Below are positions 8,428 through 16,667 of a stretch of DNA of 51,707 bases, one piece after another. This stretch comes from Bradyrhizobium diazoefficiens (GTDB lineage Bacteria > Pseudomonadota > Alphaproteobacteria > Rhizobiales > Xanthobacteraceae). Where the stretch lies: positions 1 to 51,707 of the forward strand of contig NZ_JAFCJJ010000038.1 of the NCBI RefSeq assembly GCF_018131015.1. The letters are read 5' to 3'. The position numbers and the translations under genes are program-made. Positions within the stretch are counted from its first letter, which is position 1, and each line of letters starts with the position of its first letter. The notes beneath the pieces were generated by a model that saw only the letters and a list, made by a program, of their open reading frames with translations, was not told where the DNA came from and did not search any database.

Positions 8428-8802
8428 ATGGCACAGGGCACGGGACACGGCGGGAATGGAGATCGCGATAAATCGCCCGAGGAAGCTGCGCTTTCCGAAC
8501 GGCTCGGAAGTCTCGACCAGCGGTTGTCCGAATTTCGCGACCGCCGGGTCAAGGCCGAGCAACCCGCAGGTGACGGTGAAGACCCAGCGGCCAGAGCCTC
8601 GGCGATGGCGCTTGGTTTCCGGTTATCCTCCGAGTTGATCGCCGGGGTCGTGGTCGGAGCGGGGATTGGTTGGGGTTTCGACCGCTTGCTGTCGACGTCG
8701 CCCTTCGGATTTATCGTGTTCACGCTGCTGGGCTTCGTGGCCGGCGTGGTGAACGTGGTGAGATCGGCAGGCGCGGGTCAGAACAGGCGCGGTGGTTCGT
8801 AG
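8428..8802 (+). CDS. atpI: ATP synthase protein I (AtpI)
   Basis: This 124-residue protein heads the F0 operon. A charged, helical N-terminus (about 1-65, with LSERLGSLDQRLSEF) precedes two membrane helices. The first contains SSELIAGVVVGAGIGWGFD and the second FGFIVFTLLGFVAGV. AtpI proteins assist c-ring assembly and may help Mg2+ handling; they are not part of the final enzyme. The gene lies 108 bp upstream of atpB. That gap contains a GC-rich near-direct repeat around CGGCAGACC. Confidence 0.92.
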   Translation: MAQGTGHGGNGDRDKSPEEAALSERLGSLDQRLSEFRDRRVKAEQPAGDGEDPAARASAMALGFRLSSELIAGVVVGAGIGWGFDRLLSTSPFGFIVFTLLGFVAGVVNVVRSAGAGQNRRGGS

Positions 8803-8910
8803 CCGATCCCTGCAGAGGAATTGATCGCGCCGGCGCCGCCGGTGCGGGCCGGCCCGGCCGGCAGACCGAGACACGCCGGCTCGCCCGGCAGACCAAGAGA
8901 TGCCGCGCCG

Positions 8911-9660
8911 ATGAAAATCGATCCGATACACCAGTTCAACATCGAGCCTCTCTTCACCCTGGGCCATATCGGCAATCACACGATCGCCTTCACCAATTCG
9001 TCGCTTTACATGCTGGTGGCCGTCGCCATCATCTCGATCCTGATGCTGGCCAGCGGCACGCAGCTCGTCCCCGGCCGCCTGCAGTCGGTCGCCGAAATCT
9101 CCTACGAGTTCGTCGCCTCGACCATCCGTTCGACCGCCGGCGCGGAAGGCATGAAGTTCTTCCCGCTGATCTTCTCGCTGTTCATGTTCATCTGCGTCTC
9201 GAACCTGGTCGGCATCATCCCCTACACCTTCACGGTCTCGAGCCACCTGATCGTCACCGTCGGGCTGGCGCTGCTGGTCTTCTTCACCGTGCTGATCTAC
9301 GGCGTCGCCAAGAACGGGCTGAAGTTCTTCTCGATCTTCGTTCCCCACGGCGTCCCCGGCTACATCCTGCCGCTGGTCATGTTCATCGAGATCCTGTCGT
9401 TCTTCCTGCGGCCGGTCTCGCACAGCATCCGTCTGTTCGCCAACATGCTGGCCGGCCACATCGCGCTGAAAGTGTTCGCGGGCTTCGTCGCCATGCTGGG
9501 CTTCTCGCTCGGCGCCATCGGCTGGGTCGGCGGCGTGCTGCCGCTGGCGCTCACCATCGCGCTGTACGCGCTCGAGATTCTGGTCGCGTTCCTGCAAGCC
9601 TATGTGTTTGCGATCCTGACCTGCATCTACCTCAACGACGCCCTTCATCCCGGACACTGA
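8911..9660 (+). CDS. atpB: F0F1 ATP synthase subunit a
   Basis: Subunit a (249 residues) forms the proton half-channels against the c-ring in the inner membrane. The essential Arg is visible in SHSIRLFANMLAGH. The C-terminal helices carry the usual polar residues, as in LEILVAFLQAYVFAIL. The start at 8911 gives MKIDPIHQF, as in other alphaproteobacterial homologues; the frame is open further upstream but through GC-rich non-conserved sequence. The gene sits between atpI and atpE in the F0 operon. Confidence 0.97.
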   Translation: MKIDPIHQFNIEPLFTLGHIGNHTIAFTNSSLYMLVAVAIISILMLASGTQLVPGRLQSVAEISYEFVASTIRSTAGAEGMKFFPLIFSLFMFICVSNLVGIIPYTFTVSSHLIVTVGLALLVFFTVLIYGVAKNGLKFFSIFVPHGVPGYILPLVMFIEILSFFLRPVSHSIRLFANMLAGHIALKVFAGFVAMLGFSLGAIGWVGGVLPLALTIALYALEILVAFLQAYVFAILTCIYLNDALHPGH

Positions 9661-9713
9661 GCGGTCCGGGGAATTTCCACCCACAACCCAATCTTTCTTC
9701 CAAGGAGTCTAAA

Positions 9714-9941
9714 ATGGATCCGGCAGCAGCAAAACTTATCGGCGCGGGCATCGCGTGCATCGGCATGGGCGGCGCGGGCGTCGGCGTGGGCGTGATCTTC
9801 GGCAACTACCTCGCCGCGGCCGTCCGCAACCCGTCGGCTGCTCAGGGCCAGTTCGGCAACCTGATCTTCGGCTTCGCCGTGACCGAAGCGCTCGGCATCT
9901 TCTCGCTGCTGATCGCGCTGCTTCTGCTGTTCGTTTTCTAA
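9714..9941 (+). CDS. atpE: F0F1 ATP synthase subunit c
   Basis: The 75-residue proteolipid forms the rotor ring. It has two helices. The first has the Gly-rich packing motif GMGGAGVGVGVIFG. The polar loop is RNPSAAQGQ. The second helix has the proton-carrying carboxylate Glu58 in FAVTEALGIFSLL. AAGGAGT immediately upstream is a strong ribosome binding site, as expected for the most abundant subunit. The gene lies 53 bp after atpB. Confidence 0.98.
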   Translation: MDPAAAKLIGAGIACIGMGGAGVGVGVIFGNYLAAAVRNPSAAQGQFGNLIFGFAVTEALGIFSLLIALLLLFVF

Positions 9942-10002
9942 AGAACGACTTCTTTCGCGCCGCTTCATCCGAAGCGGCGCGTGACAGCAACAGGAGTACT
10001 CC

Positions 10003-10569
10003 ATGGCCGAGAGTCATGGCGGGGCGAAAGGTCCGGCGGCGGGCGCCCACACCGAAGCCGATGGTGGTCATCACAGCGGCGGCTTTCCGCCGTTCGAGAG
10101 CAGCACCTTTGCTTCGCAGCTGGTGTCGCTCGCGATCTTCTTCGTCCTGCTTTACGTGATCGTGGCCAAGCTCGCCCTGCCGCGCGTCGGCGGTACGATC
10201 GAGGCGCGTCAGAACAAGATCGAGGGTGACCTCGCCGAGGCGCAGACGCTGAAGGACCAGTCCGACGCAGCGCTGAAGGCCTATGAAGCCGAGCTCGCCG
10301 CGGCCCGTACGCGGGCACAGGCGATCGGCAACGAATCCCGCGAAAAGGCGAATGCGCAGGCGGAAGCCGAGCGCAAGACGCTGGAAGAGCAGTTGGCGGC
10401 CAAGCTCGCCGAGGCGGAGAAGGCCATCGCCTCGACCCGCACCGCCGCCATGAGCAACGTCCGCGGCATCGCGGCCGATGCGGCGGGCCAGATCGTGCAG
10501 CAGCTCACCGGCGTCGTTCCGGATGCGGCCTCGGTCAATGCCGCCGTTGACGCGTCCTTGAAGGGTTAG
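10003..10569 (+). CDS. atpG: F0F1 ATP synthase subunit b'
   Basis: This 188-residue peripheral-stalk subunit has a His/Gly-rich cytoplasmic N-terminus. One membrane helix follows (LVSLAIFFVLLYVIVAKLALP), then a long charged helix that dimerises with subunit b. Having both b' and b is typical of alphaproteobacteria and cyanobacteria. The order b' then b, five bases apart, supports the assignment. The symbol atpG follows b' usage (also called atpF2 or atpX) and should not be confused with the gamma subunit. Confidence 0.93.
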   Translation: MAESHGGAKGPAAGAHTEADGGHHSGGFPPFESSTFASQLVSLAIFFVLLYVIVAKLALPRVGGTIEARQNKIEGDLAEAQTLKDQSDAALKAYEAELAAARTRAQAIGNESREKANAQAEAERKTLEEQLAAKLAEAEKAIASTRTAAMSNVRGIAADAAGQIVQQLTGVVPDAASVNAAVDASLKG

Positions 10570-10574
10570 TCGAT

Positions 10575-11060
10575 ATGTTCTTCGATCCTGAAACCTGGGT
10601 CGCCGTCGCCTTCGTCATCCTGATGGTCGTGTTCGGCTATCTCGGGGTCTTCAAGTCGGCGATGACCGCGCTCGATCATCGCGCCGAGCGCATCAAGGCC
10701 GAGCTCGACGACGCAACGCGCCTCAAGCAGGAGGCAGCCAAGGTGCTCGCCGACTACAAGGCGCGCAGCGCCACGGCCGAGCGCGAAGCCGCCGACATCA
10801 TCGCCAGTGCCAAGGTCGAAGCCGAGCGCATCGCGGCCGAGGCCAAGGCGAAGATGGAAGATTTCGTCGCCCGCCGCACCAAGACCGCCGAGAGCAAGAT
10901 CGCGCTCGCCGAGGCCCAGGCGCTGGCCGATGTCCGCGCCGCAGCCGCGGAGGCCGCCGTCCAGGCCGCCTCCACGATCCTGTCGCAGTCGGTCAAGGGC
11001 CAGGTCGCCGACAACCTGCTCGCCAAGGGCATCACCGAGGTCCGGCAGAAGCTGAACTGA
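10575..11060 (+). CDS. atpF: F0F1 ATP synthase subunit b
   Basis: This 161-residue stator subunit has an N-terminal membrane anchor (ETWVAVAFVILMVVFGYLG) and a long Ala/Glu/Lys-rich coiled coil that reaches F1 delta and alpha. It is the last gene of the F0 operon. The F1 genes are not in the window, in line with the split F0/F1 operons of alphaproteobacteria. A strong terminator begins 20 bp after the stop. Confidence 0.95.
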   Translation: MFFDPETWVAVAFVILMVVFGYLGVFKSAMTALDHRAERIKAELDDATRLKQEAAKVLADYKARSATAEREAADIIASAKVEAERIAAEAKAKMEDFVARRTKTAESKIALAEAQALADVRAAAAEAAVQAASTILSQSVKGQVADNLLAKGITEVRQKLN

Positions 11061-11080
11061 GGGGCTTTGCCTACCCAATC

Positions 11081-11112
11081 AAAAAGCCGGCGCGATGAGC
11101 GCCGGCTTTTTT
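11081..11112. terminator. Bidirectional terminator after atpF
   Basis: Stem AGCCGGCGC/GCGCCGGCT with a GATGA loop has a run of A on the left and TTTTTT on the right. It could end the atp operon on the plus strand and stop readthrough from the minus-strand side too. Confidence 0.92.
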
Positions 11113-11129
11113 GTTTGTATCGAGAACTC

Positions 11130-11250
11130 TCGTGTCCCGGACGCGGCGCGGCATGAAATGACGCGACGCAGAGCCGGGACCCAGAGTGCCGCGGCATGGG
11201 CCCCGGTTCAGCAGCGCACCACTACGTGCTGCGCTGCGCCCGGGGCACGA
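11130..11250. repeat. Probable interspersed repeat with inverted ends
   Basis: The sequence begins TCGTGTCCCGG and ends CCCGGGGCACGA, so the ends form an imperfect inverted repeat. Inside are CCGGGACCCAGAG and GGCATGGGCCCCGG, a composition I recognise as common between Bradyrhizobium genes. Only one copy is in the window, so the call rests on the inverted ends and on recall. Confidence 0.55.
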
Positions 11251-11257
11251 ACCCCGC

Positions 11258-11911
11258 CTACTTCTTCTTCCCCCGCGCCTTCGGCTCGGGCGACAGGGCC
11301 TGCGGATCGAAGCCGACATAGAAGATGTAGGAATCGGCGGTCGCGGCCGACGGCACCGGATAGGCCAGGTCCTCGGCGACGAAGGTGAACGGCACGCTGC
11401 CGCCCTCGCTCATCTCGACCGTGGTCCGGTAAGCCTTCGAGGCGATCACCTTCTCGCCGACGCCGCCCTGCACGACGGCGACGCGCAAGGGGACCTCGAC
11501 CGAGTTCGGGGCACCGGCGGGGCCGGCGATGACGCGGCCCTGGATGCCGATGCGGGCGGTGATCTCGCCTCCGTTGCGGACGCATTCGCGCGCCATCTTG
11601 GTGATCGAGGCCTGGAAGCGGACGTCGTTGCCGGTGGCCGGCTTGCCGGCCGCCCCGACCGCATAGGTGGAGGCTCCGGCGCGCACCGTGACTTGCGGAC
11701 AGTCGACGTCGTCATCGGCCTGCGGCTGGCCCGGGGCGGGCGCAGGCTTGGCCGGAGCGGGCTCGTCGGACTTGCCGCCGAACAGGCTCTTGAAACGGTC
11801 GGTCAAGGACTGCGCCGCCACCGGCGAGACCGCCGCACCCGACAGCGCCAGCGCCAGCGCGATCACCGGCCCCCGCCGCAGCGCGTTTCGCAATGATCGA
11901 TGCTCCCTCAT
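11258..11911 (-). CDS. Secreted hypothetical protein
   Basis: This 217-residue protein has a signal peptide (ALALALSGAAVSPVAAQ). A Pro/Ala linker (PAPAKPAPAPGQPQ) follows, then a globular domain with two Cys (DVDCPQV and ARECVRNG). The domain has beta-rich stretches such as RIGIQGRVIAGPAG and YIFYVGFDPQAL, and a basic tail. It is probably a periplasmic or outer-membrane-associated protein. I do not recognise a named family with certainty. An upstream ATG at 11929 is also possible. It lies between the atp terminator and the GNAT gene on the minus strand. Confidence 0.75.
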   Translation of the reverse strand: MREHRSLRNALRRGPVIALALALSGAAVSPVAAQSLTDRFKSLFGGKSDEPAPAKPAPAPGQPQADDDVDCPQVTVRAGASTYAVGAAGKPATGNDVRFQASITKMARECVRNGGEITARIGIQGRVIAGPAGAPNSVEVPLRVAVVQGGVGEKVIASKAYRTTVEMSEGGSVPFTFVAEDLAYPVPSAATADSYIFYVGFDPQALSPEPKARGKKK

Positions 11912-12041
11912 GAACGCCCCGTACTCCATGACACGTCCCGGCCCGTTGCCGGCCGGCCCAGCGCGTTATATCGCCAAAATCGGCGAACCCAAGGCAACAT
12001 CAGGCGGCATCAGGCAGACTTTGGTCACATGAATGGACGGC

Positions 12042-12629
12042 TCAGCCGCGAAAATCCTCGTGCAGCAGGCCGAACAGCAAATGGTCCTGCCACACCCCGT
12101 TGATGCAGAGATAGCGGCGCGCCAGACCCTCGCGGGAGAAGCCGCACTTTTCCAGCACCCGGATCGACGGGGCATTGGTGGGGATGCAGGCCGCCTCGAC
12201 CCGATGCAGGTTGAGCTCGCCGAACAGCGTCGGCAACAGCACGCGAAGCGACGCCGTCATGTAGCCCCGATGGGCATGGGGCTGCCCGACCCAGTAGCCG
12301 ATGGTGCCGGCCTGAACGATGCCGCGCCGGACATTGGCGAGCGTAATGCCGCCGACCATGGCGCCGTCGAGCTCACGGAAGATCAGAAACGGATAGGAGC
12401 GGTCCGCGGCGATGTCCTCGGAATAGCGGCGCAGGCGGCGGCGGAAGCCGGATCGCGTCAGGTCGTCCGACGGCCAGATCGGCTCCCAGGGCGTCAGGTA
12501 GTCGCGGCTGGTTTCGCGCAGATGCGCCCATTGCAGGAAATCCGACATCTGCGGCGCGCGCAGCAGGAGCCCGTTGCCGCGCGGGGCGAGGGCGGCGGGT
12601 CCACTGGACGGCAGGCGAAAAAGGGCCAT
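12042..12629 (-). CDS. GNAT family N-acetyltransferase (RimJ-like)
   Basis: This 195-residue acetyltransferase resembles the RimJ/RimL ribosomal-protein or amino-terminal acetyltransferases. The acetyl-CoA region is visible in GTIGYWVGQPHAHRGYMTASL. The RimJ-type C-terminal motif is EAACIPTNAPSIRVLEKCGF, followed by LCINGVWQDHLLFGLL. It starts 40 bp downstream of the M16 peptidase stop on the same strand and is probably the last gene of the thrC-M16-GNAT operon. The acceptor substrate is unknown. Confidence 0.9.
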   Translation of the reverse strand: MALFRLPSSGPAALAPRGNGLLLRAPQMSDFLQWAHLRETSRDYLTPWEPIWPSDDLTRSGFRRRLRRYSEDIAADRSYPFLIFRELDGAMVGGITLANVRRGIVQAGTIGYWVGQPHAHRGYMTASLRVLLPTLFGELNLHRVEAACIPTNAPSIRVLEKCGFSREGLARRYLCINGVWQDHLLFGLLHEDFRG

Positions 12630-12668
12630 GGTGATGCTTCCCGGGGCGGGTCAGCCGGTGCGCGGCTC

Positions 12669-13958
12669 CTAGTGCAGCCGCGCCTTGGCGCGCGCCCGGG
12701 TCAATCCTTCCGCAAAAGACACCGCCGTGTCCAGACCCCTGCCGCTGCCCAATGCAACCACCGCAGGGCGGCTGCGCGAAAGCAGCGCACGCGCCGCGTC
12801 CCGGGTCGATTCGACGCTGACCGCGTCGATCCGGGTCACCAGCTCCTGCACCGTCTGCGGCCGTCCATAGGCCAGCACATGGCGGGCAAGCTGCTCGGCG
12901 CGGGACGAGCAGCTCTCCAGCGCCATCAGCAGGCCGGCCTTCATTTGCGCCTTGGCGCGGGCGATTTCGGCCTCGGTGAGCGTCTCGACCGATTCGTTCA
13001 TGATGTCGACCACGACTTCCATCATCTCGGGCGCATCGGCGGGATCGGTCCCGGTGTAGAGGCCGAAGAAGCCGGTGTCGGTATAGGGCGCGTGGAACGA
13101 GTAGATCGAGTAGCACAGGCCGCGCTTCTCGCGCACCTCCTGGAACAGCCGCGACGACATCCCGCCGCCCAGGATGTTGGTGAACACCTGGAGCGAAAAA
13201 AGAGACAGGTCGGTCTGCGGCACGCCTTCCAGCGCCAGCGTCAGGTGCGCCTGCTCGAGCTCGCGGTGGACCACCTTGGCGCCGCCCTTGCCGAACATGG
13301 CGACTTGCGGCTTGGGACCCGGCGTCGCATCGAAGCTCGCAAAGCGCTTCTCGACCTCGGCCACCACCTGCTTGTGATCGACGGCGCCGGCGGCGGACAC
13401 CACCATGTCGGGGCCGCGGTAATGCGTCGAGAGATAGCTGCGCAGCATGTCACGGTCGAAGCCGCGCAGCGTCTTGGCGGTGCCGAGCAGCGAGCGGCCC
13501 ATCGGCTGCTCGGGATAGCAGAGCTCGTTGAGGTGCTCGAACACGACGTCGTCGGGCGTGTCCTGGGCCGCGCCGATCTCCTGCACGATGACGTTCTTCT
13601 CGCGCTCGAGCTCGTCGGGCTCGAAGGCCGGATTGGCGAGGATGTCGGCGAGCACGTCGAGTGCGAGCGGCACGTCGGCCTTCATCACCCGCGCATAATA
13701 GGACGTCGTCTCGGTCGATGTGCCGGCGTTGAGATCGCCGCCGACCGCCTCGATCTCCTCGACGATCTCGCGCGAGGAGCGCCTGGTCGTGCCCTTGAAC
13801 GCCATGTGCTCGAGCAGATGCGAGATGCCGTGCTCGTTCGGCTTCTCGTCGCGGCCGCCGACGCCGGCCCAGACCCCGAGTGCGGCGGTCTCGACATGGG
13901 GCATGTTGTCGGTGACGACGGTCAGGCCGGAGGCAAGCTTGGAAATCTCGACGCTCAT
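12669..13958 (-). CDS. M16 family zinc metallopeptidase
   Basis: This 429-residue protein is a single-chain M16B-type peptidase resembling mitochondrial processing peptidase beta. The inverted zinc motif HxxEH is in SHLLEHMAFKGT, with the distal Glu in a downstream EIVEEIEAVGGDLNA-type helix. A C-terminal M16 domain follows, with GGGMSSRLFQEVREKRGLCY. M16B proteins of this kind degrade or process peptides. The ATG overlaps the thrC stop as ATGA, so the two are translationally coupled. Confidence 0.94.
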   Translation of the reverse strand: MSVEISKLASGLTVVTDNMPHVETAALGVWAGVGGRDEKPNEHGISHLLEHMAFKGTTRRSSREIVEEIEAVGGDLNAGTSTETTSYYARVMKADVPLALDVLADILANPAFEPDELEREKNVIVQEIGAAQDTPDDVVFEHLNELCYPEQPMGRSLLGTAKTLRGFDRDMLRSYLSTHYRGPDMVVSAAGAVDHKQVVAEVEKRFASFDATPGPKPQVAMFGKGGAKVVHRELEQAHLTLALEGVPQTDLSLFSLQVFTNILGGGMSSRLFQEVREKRGLCYSIYSFHAPYTDTGFFGLYTGTDPADAPEMMEVVVDIMNESVETLTEAEIARAKAQMKAGLLMALESCSSRAEQLARHVLAYGRPQTVQELVTRIDAVSVESTRDAARALLSRSRPAVVALGSGRGLDTAVSFAEGLTRARAKARLH

Positions 13959-15373
13959 CCGGCAACTCCCTGTCTTGCGGCGCGGCTGACCGACAGCACG
14001 AACCGCTCCACCTCGGCCTGATCGTTCTTCATCACCTTCATGTGTTCGGATTTGGTCATGAGACCGTCGAGCCAGGCCGGGAGTTGCGGCCGCTGGCCGC
14101 AGGCCGCCTCGACGGCGTCCGGGAATTTGGCCGGATGGGCGGTGGAGAGCACGATGCCCGGCACGGTCGTGTCGGTGGTGTCGCGGTCGGCGACGGCCAG
14201 CGCCACCGCGGTGTGGGGATCGACGAGCTCGCCCGCCTCGCGCCAGGCGGCGCGGATCGCCGCGGCGGTTTCGGTCTCGTCGGCGCGGCCGGCATCGAAC
14301 TCCTCGCGGATCGCCGCGAGCGTCGCATCGGGCAGCACGAAGCGCCCGGACTGCTTGAGCTGCTCCATCAGCCGGCGGACGAGGGCGGCATCGCGCCGGC
14401 TCGCCTCGAACAGCAGCCGCTCGAAATTCGAGGAGATCTGGATGTCCATCGAGGGCGAGGCGGTCGCGTGCACCTCGCGGACCTCGTAGATCCCGGTCTT
14501 GAGCGTGCGGGCGAGGATGTCGTTGACGTTGGCGGCGATGCGCAGGGTCCGCACCGGCAGGCCCATGCGCTTGGCGACGTAGCCGGCGAAGATGTCGCCG
14601 AAATTGCCGGTCGGCACGATGAAGTCGACCGCGCGCGCCGGCGCGCCGACGGCAACGGCCGAGGTGAAGTAGTAGACCACCTGCGCGACGATGCGCGCCC
14701 AGTTGATGGAATTGACCCCCGACAGCGAGGTCGCATCGCGGAAGCGATGGTTGTTGAACATCCCCTTCACGAGCGCCTGGCAGTCGTCGAAATTGCCTTC
14801 GATGGCGAGGGCGTGCACGTTGGCGGCCCCGGTCGTCGTCATCATCCGCTGCTGCACTTCGGAGATGCGGCCGTGCGGAAACAGCACGATGAGGTCGACA
14901 TTCTCGAGCCCTGCGAAGGCTTCGACGGCGGCGCCGCCGGTGTCGCCGGAGGTCGCGACCACGATGTTGGTGCGCTGGCCGCGCTTTTCGAGCACGTGGT
15001 CCATCAGCCGCGAGATCAGCTGCATCGCCACGTCCTTGAAGGCGAGCGTCGGACCGTGAAACAGCTCCAGCACGAACTGGTGCGCCGACATCTGGCGCAG
15101 CGGCACCACTGCCGGATGGCGGAAGGTCGCATAGGCCTCGTTCGCCATGCGGCCGAGGTCGGCGTCGGAAATCTCACCGCCCGTGAAGGGCCGGATCACG
15201 TCGACCGCGACCTCCCAATAGGGGCGGCCAAAGAAGGCGGCGATCGTCTCGGCCGACAGGTGCGGCCAGGTCGCCGGCACATAGAGACCGCCGTCGCGCG
15301 CGAGCCCGGTCAGCATCACGTCGCAGAAGCCAAGATCGGGGGCCTCGCCCCGGGTCGAGATATAACGAGTCAA
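13955..15373 (-). CDS. thrC: Threonine synthase
   Basis: This PLP enzyme converts O-phosphohomoserine to threonine, the last step of threonine biosynthesis. The PLP Lys is in the TLAFKDVAMQL segment, and SGDTGGAAVEAF provides the phosphate-binding loop. Length (472 residues) fits the long bacterial form. I chose the TTG at 15373 because it gives LTRYISTRG, the conserved beginning of the family. It also has GGAGGG only four bases upstream, while the ATG-initiated version from 15403 has no such site. The M16 peptidase follows with an ATGA overlap. Confidence 0.94.
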   Translation of the reverse strand: MTRYISTRGEAPDLGFCDVMLTGLARDGGLYVPATWPHLSAETIAAFFGRPYWEVAVDVIRPFTGGEISDADLGRMANEAYATFRHPAVVPLRQMSAHQFVLELFHGPTLAFKDVAMQLISRLMDHVLEKRGQRTNIVVATSGDTGGAAVEAFAGLENVDLIVLFPHGRISEVQQRMMTTTGAANVHALAIEGNFDDCQALVKGMFNNHRFRDATSLSGVNSINWARIVAQVVYYFTSAVAVGAPARAVDFIVPTGNFGDIFAGYVAKRMGLPVRTLRIAANVNDILARTLKTGIYEVREVHATASPSMDIQISSNFERLLFEASRRDAALVRRLMEQLKQSGRFVLPDATLAAIREEFDAGRADETETAAAIRAAWREAGELVDPHTAVALAVADRDTTDTTVPGIVLSTAHPAKFPDAVEAACGQRPQLPAWLDGLMTKSEHMKVMKNDQAEVERFVLSVSRAARQGVAG

Positions 15374-15520
15374 ACTGCCCTCCAAAGGCCAGGGCGGCCT
15401 CAAATCAGGCCTTAAGCCTTTGATTTTACGATGATCCTAGTTCGCCTGCCGAGGCGTTTCCGGCACCATAGAGTGTTTTGCAGCGTGGGGAAACCGCTTC
15501 CCCGACACGTCTCGCCAAAC

Positions 15521-15547
15521 AAAAAAGGCTGCGGCGATGCCGCAGCC
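15521..15547 (-). terminator. Rho-independent terminator of the putative small RNA
   Basis: On the minus strand, GGCTGCGGC-ATC-GCCGCAGCC (nine perfect pairs) is followed by TTTTTTG. It is almost 390 bp past the stop of the response-regulator gene, which suggests a separate transcript ends here. Confidence 0.9.
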
Positions 15548-15657
15548 TTCTCCTGGAAGGTCTGTCGTTGATGTGTGCAGACCGGTTTCCTCGTCCGGGG
15601 CGCCTCCCCCTGGAATTGTCCGGCGAGCTTTCGTCGCCGGTCATGGAATCGTCAAGG
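15521..15657 (-). ncRNA. Putative structured small RNA
   Basis: This stretch of about 136 nt on the minus strand begins just after an EcfG-type promoter (15663-15687) and ends at a strong terminator. Three candidate hairpins precede the terminator. The first is CCGGCGA/TCGCCGG at 15620-15640. The second is a GGGG/CCCC stem at 15597-15609. The third is GGTCTG/CAGACC with a 13-nt loop at 15559-15583. An ATG-started frame inside has no stop before the terminator, so a non-coding role is favoured. Neighbours are a response-regulator gene upstream and thrC downstream on the same strand. It matches no RNA family I recognise. Start and function are inferred. Confidence 0.55.
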
Positions 15658-15662
15658 GCAAA

Positions 15663-15687
15663 AACGGCGTGCGCCGCCAAATGTTCC
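15663..15687 (-). promoter_or_regulatory. Candidate EcfG (general stress response) promoter
   Basis: On the minus strand GGAAC (15683-15687), a 16-nt spacer and CGTT (15663-15666) match the alphaproteobacterial EcfG consensus GGAAC-N16/17-CGTT. At uniform base composition roughly one such match is expected by chance in 50 kb on both strands. The position directly before a structured, terminated segment is what makes it credible. Confidence 0.55.
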
Positions 15688-15934
15688 TGTTTTTCCCGAT
15701 TCGGTTCGGCCGTGCCGACCACCACCCGGGCCGGCCCCCGGTCGTCCTGCCGCTTTTTCCCGATCCATCGCCACCGACATGGAACGAACGCCGCTCCGGC
15801 CCATTGTGTCGGCGGATGGGTGTGAAGCCGCGGTCCATGCATTGCCCGGACGAATGGCGGCGCCGATCCGCCGGCCGAACCGGCTGCATCCTCGGAGCAA
15901 CCGGTTCGGTCGCTGTTCGGGTCCTTGGGCGGGA

Positions 15935-16579
15935 TCAGTTCATGCCGATTTCCACCGCGATCCGGATCAGGTCGGAATGGTTCTTCGCGCCGAGCTTCTG
16001 CTTGAGCAGGGACGTCGTGTTGGCGACCGTCTTGTAGGAAATGCCGAGCGCCTCGGCGACCTCGACGATCTTGTTGCCGCGCCCGAGCAGGCGGAGAATC
16101 TCGAGCTCCCGCGGCGTCATCTGCGAGGCCGGATTGGCCTTGATCGCGGCGCCGGAGAATGTCACGGCCTCCGCAAGCTGCGGCGAGATGAAATTGTCGC
16201 CCGCGACCACCTTGCGCACCGCCTTCAGCAGGATCCTCGGATCGTCGCCCTTGGAGACATAACCCTGCGCCCCCAGCTCGACCGCCCGCACCACGAAGGC
16301 GGGGTCGTCGTTCATGCTGAACATGATGATCTTGGCGTCCGGGTCGTCCTTGCGAATCCGCCGCATCAGCTCGAAGCCGGACACGTCGGGCAGGTTGATG
16401 TCGATGACGGTCACGTCAGGCCGCTTGCTCACATAGGCACGATGGCCGGATTTGGCGTCGGTCGCCTCGTCGATGCGGATCGAATGGTCCGAGGCGAACA
16501 GCGTCCGGCATCCGGACAGGACTACGGGATGGTCGTCGACGATGAGGACCCTGGTTGCCGGCTTGGCCGTATCTTGCAT
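15935..16579 (-). CDS. LuxR/NarL-family response regulator
   Basis: This 214-residue regulator has a receiver with acidic pair Asp15-Asp16, phosphoacceptor Asp60 in VIDINLPDVSG, and switch Lys in GYVSKGDDP. The LuxR-type DNA-binding domain contains MTPRELEILRLLGRG and ISYKTVANTTSLLKQKL. The frame is open far upstream into the divergent kinase gene. The ATG at 16579 gives the normal family N-terminus (MQDTAKPATRVLIVDDH) and has GAGAG upstream. It is divergent from the HisKA_3 kinase at 16668, its probable partner. UhpA/NarL-type regulators of this form activate transcription when phosphorylated. Confidence 0.93.
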   Translation of the reverse strand: MQDTAKPATRVLIVDDHPVVLSGCRTLFASDHSIRIDEATDAKSGHRAYVSKRPDVTVIDINLPDVSGFELMRRIRKDDPDAKIIMFSMNDDPAFVVRAVELGAQGYVSKGDDPRILLKAVRKVVAGDNFISPQLAEAVTFSGAAIKANPASQMTPRELEILRLLGRGNKIVEVAEALGISYKTVANTTSLLKQKLGAKNHSDLIRIAVEIGMN

Positions 16580-16611
16580 TCGCGCACTCTCTTGTTTTCT
16601 CAACTCATAGA

Positions 16612-16647
16612 CCGGCGGGAACAAATGGAAAGGGAGAAATCCGCCGG
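16612..16647. promoter_or_regulatory. Inverted repeat between divergent two-component genes
   Basis: CCGGCGG (16612-16618) and CCGCCGG (16641-16647) form inverted arms 22 nt apart in the 88-bp gap between regulator and kinase starts. It could be an autoregulatory site, but the arms are short and GC-rich, so chance is possible. Confidence 0.3.
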
Positions 16648-16667
16648 GATGCGTTAGAATTGACCTA

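Noticed and set aside
15426..15842. Minus-strand frame of 138 codons in the gap upstream of thrC
   Set aside because: It reads straight through the small-RNA terminator, has no ribosome site and has no recognisable domain.
15404..15934. Possible tmRNA, RNase P RNA or SRP RNA
   Set aside because: The conserved cores I know for these RNAs, such as the RNase P and SRP signature stretches, are absent on both strands.
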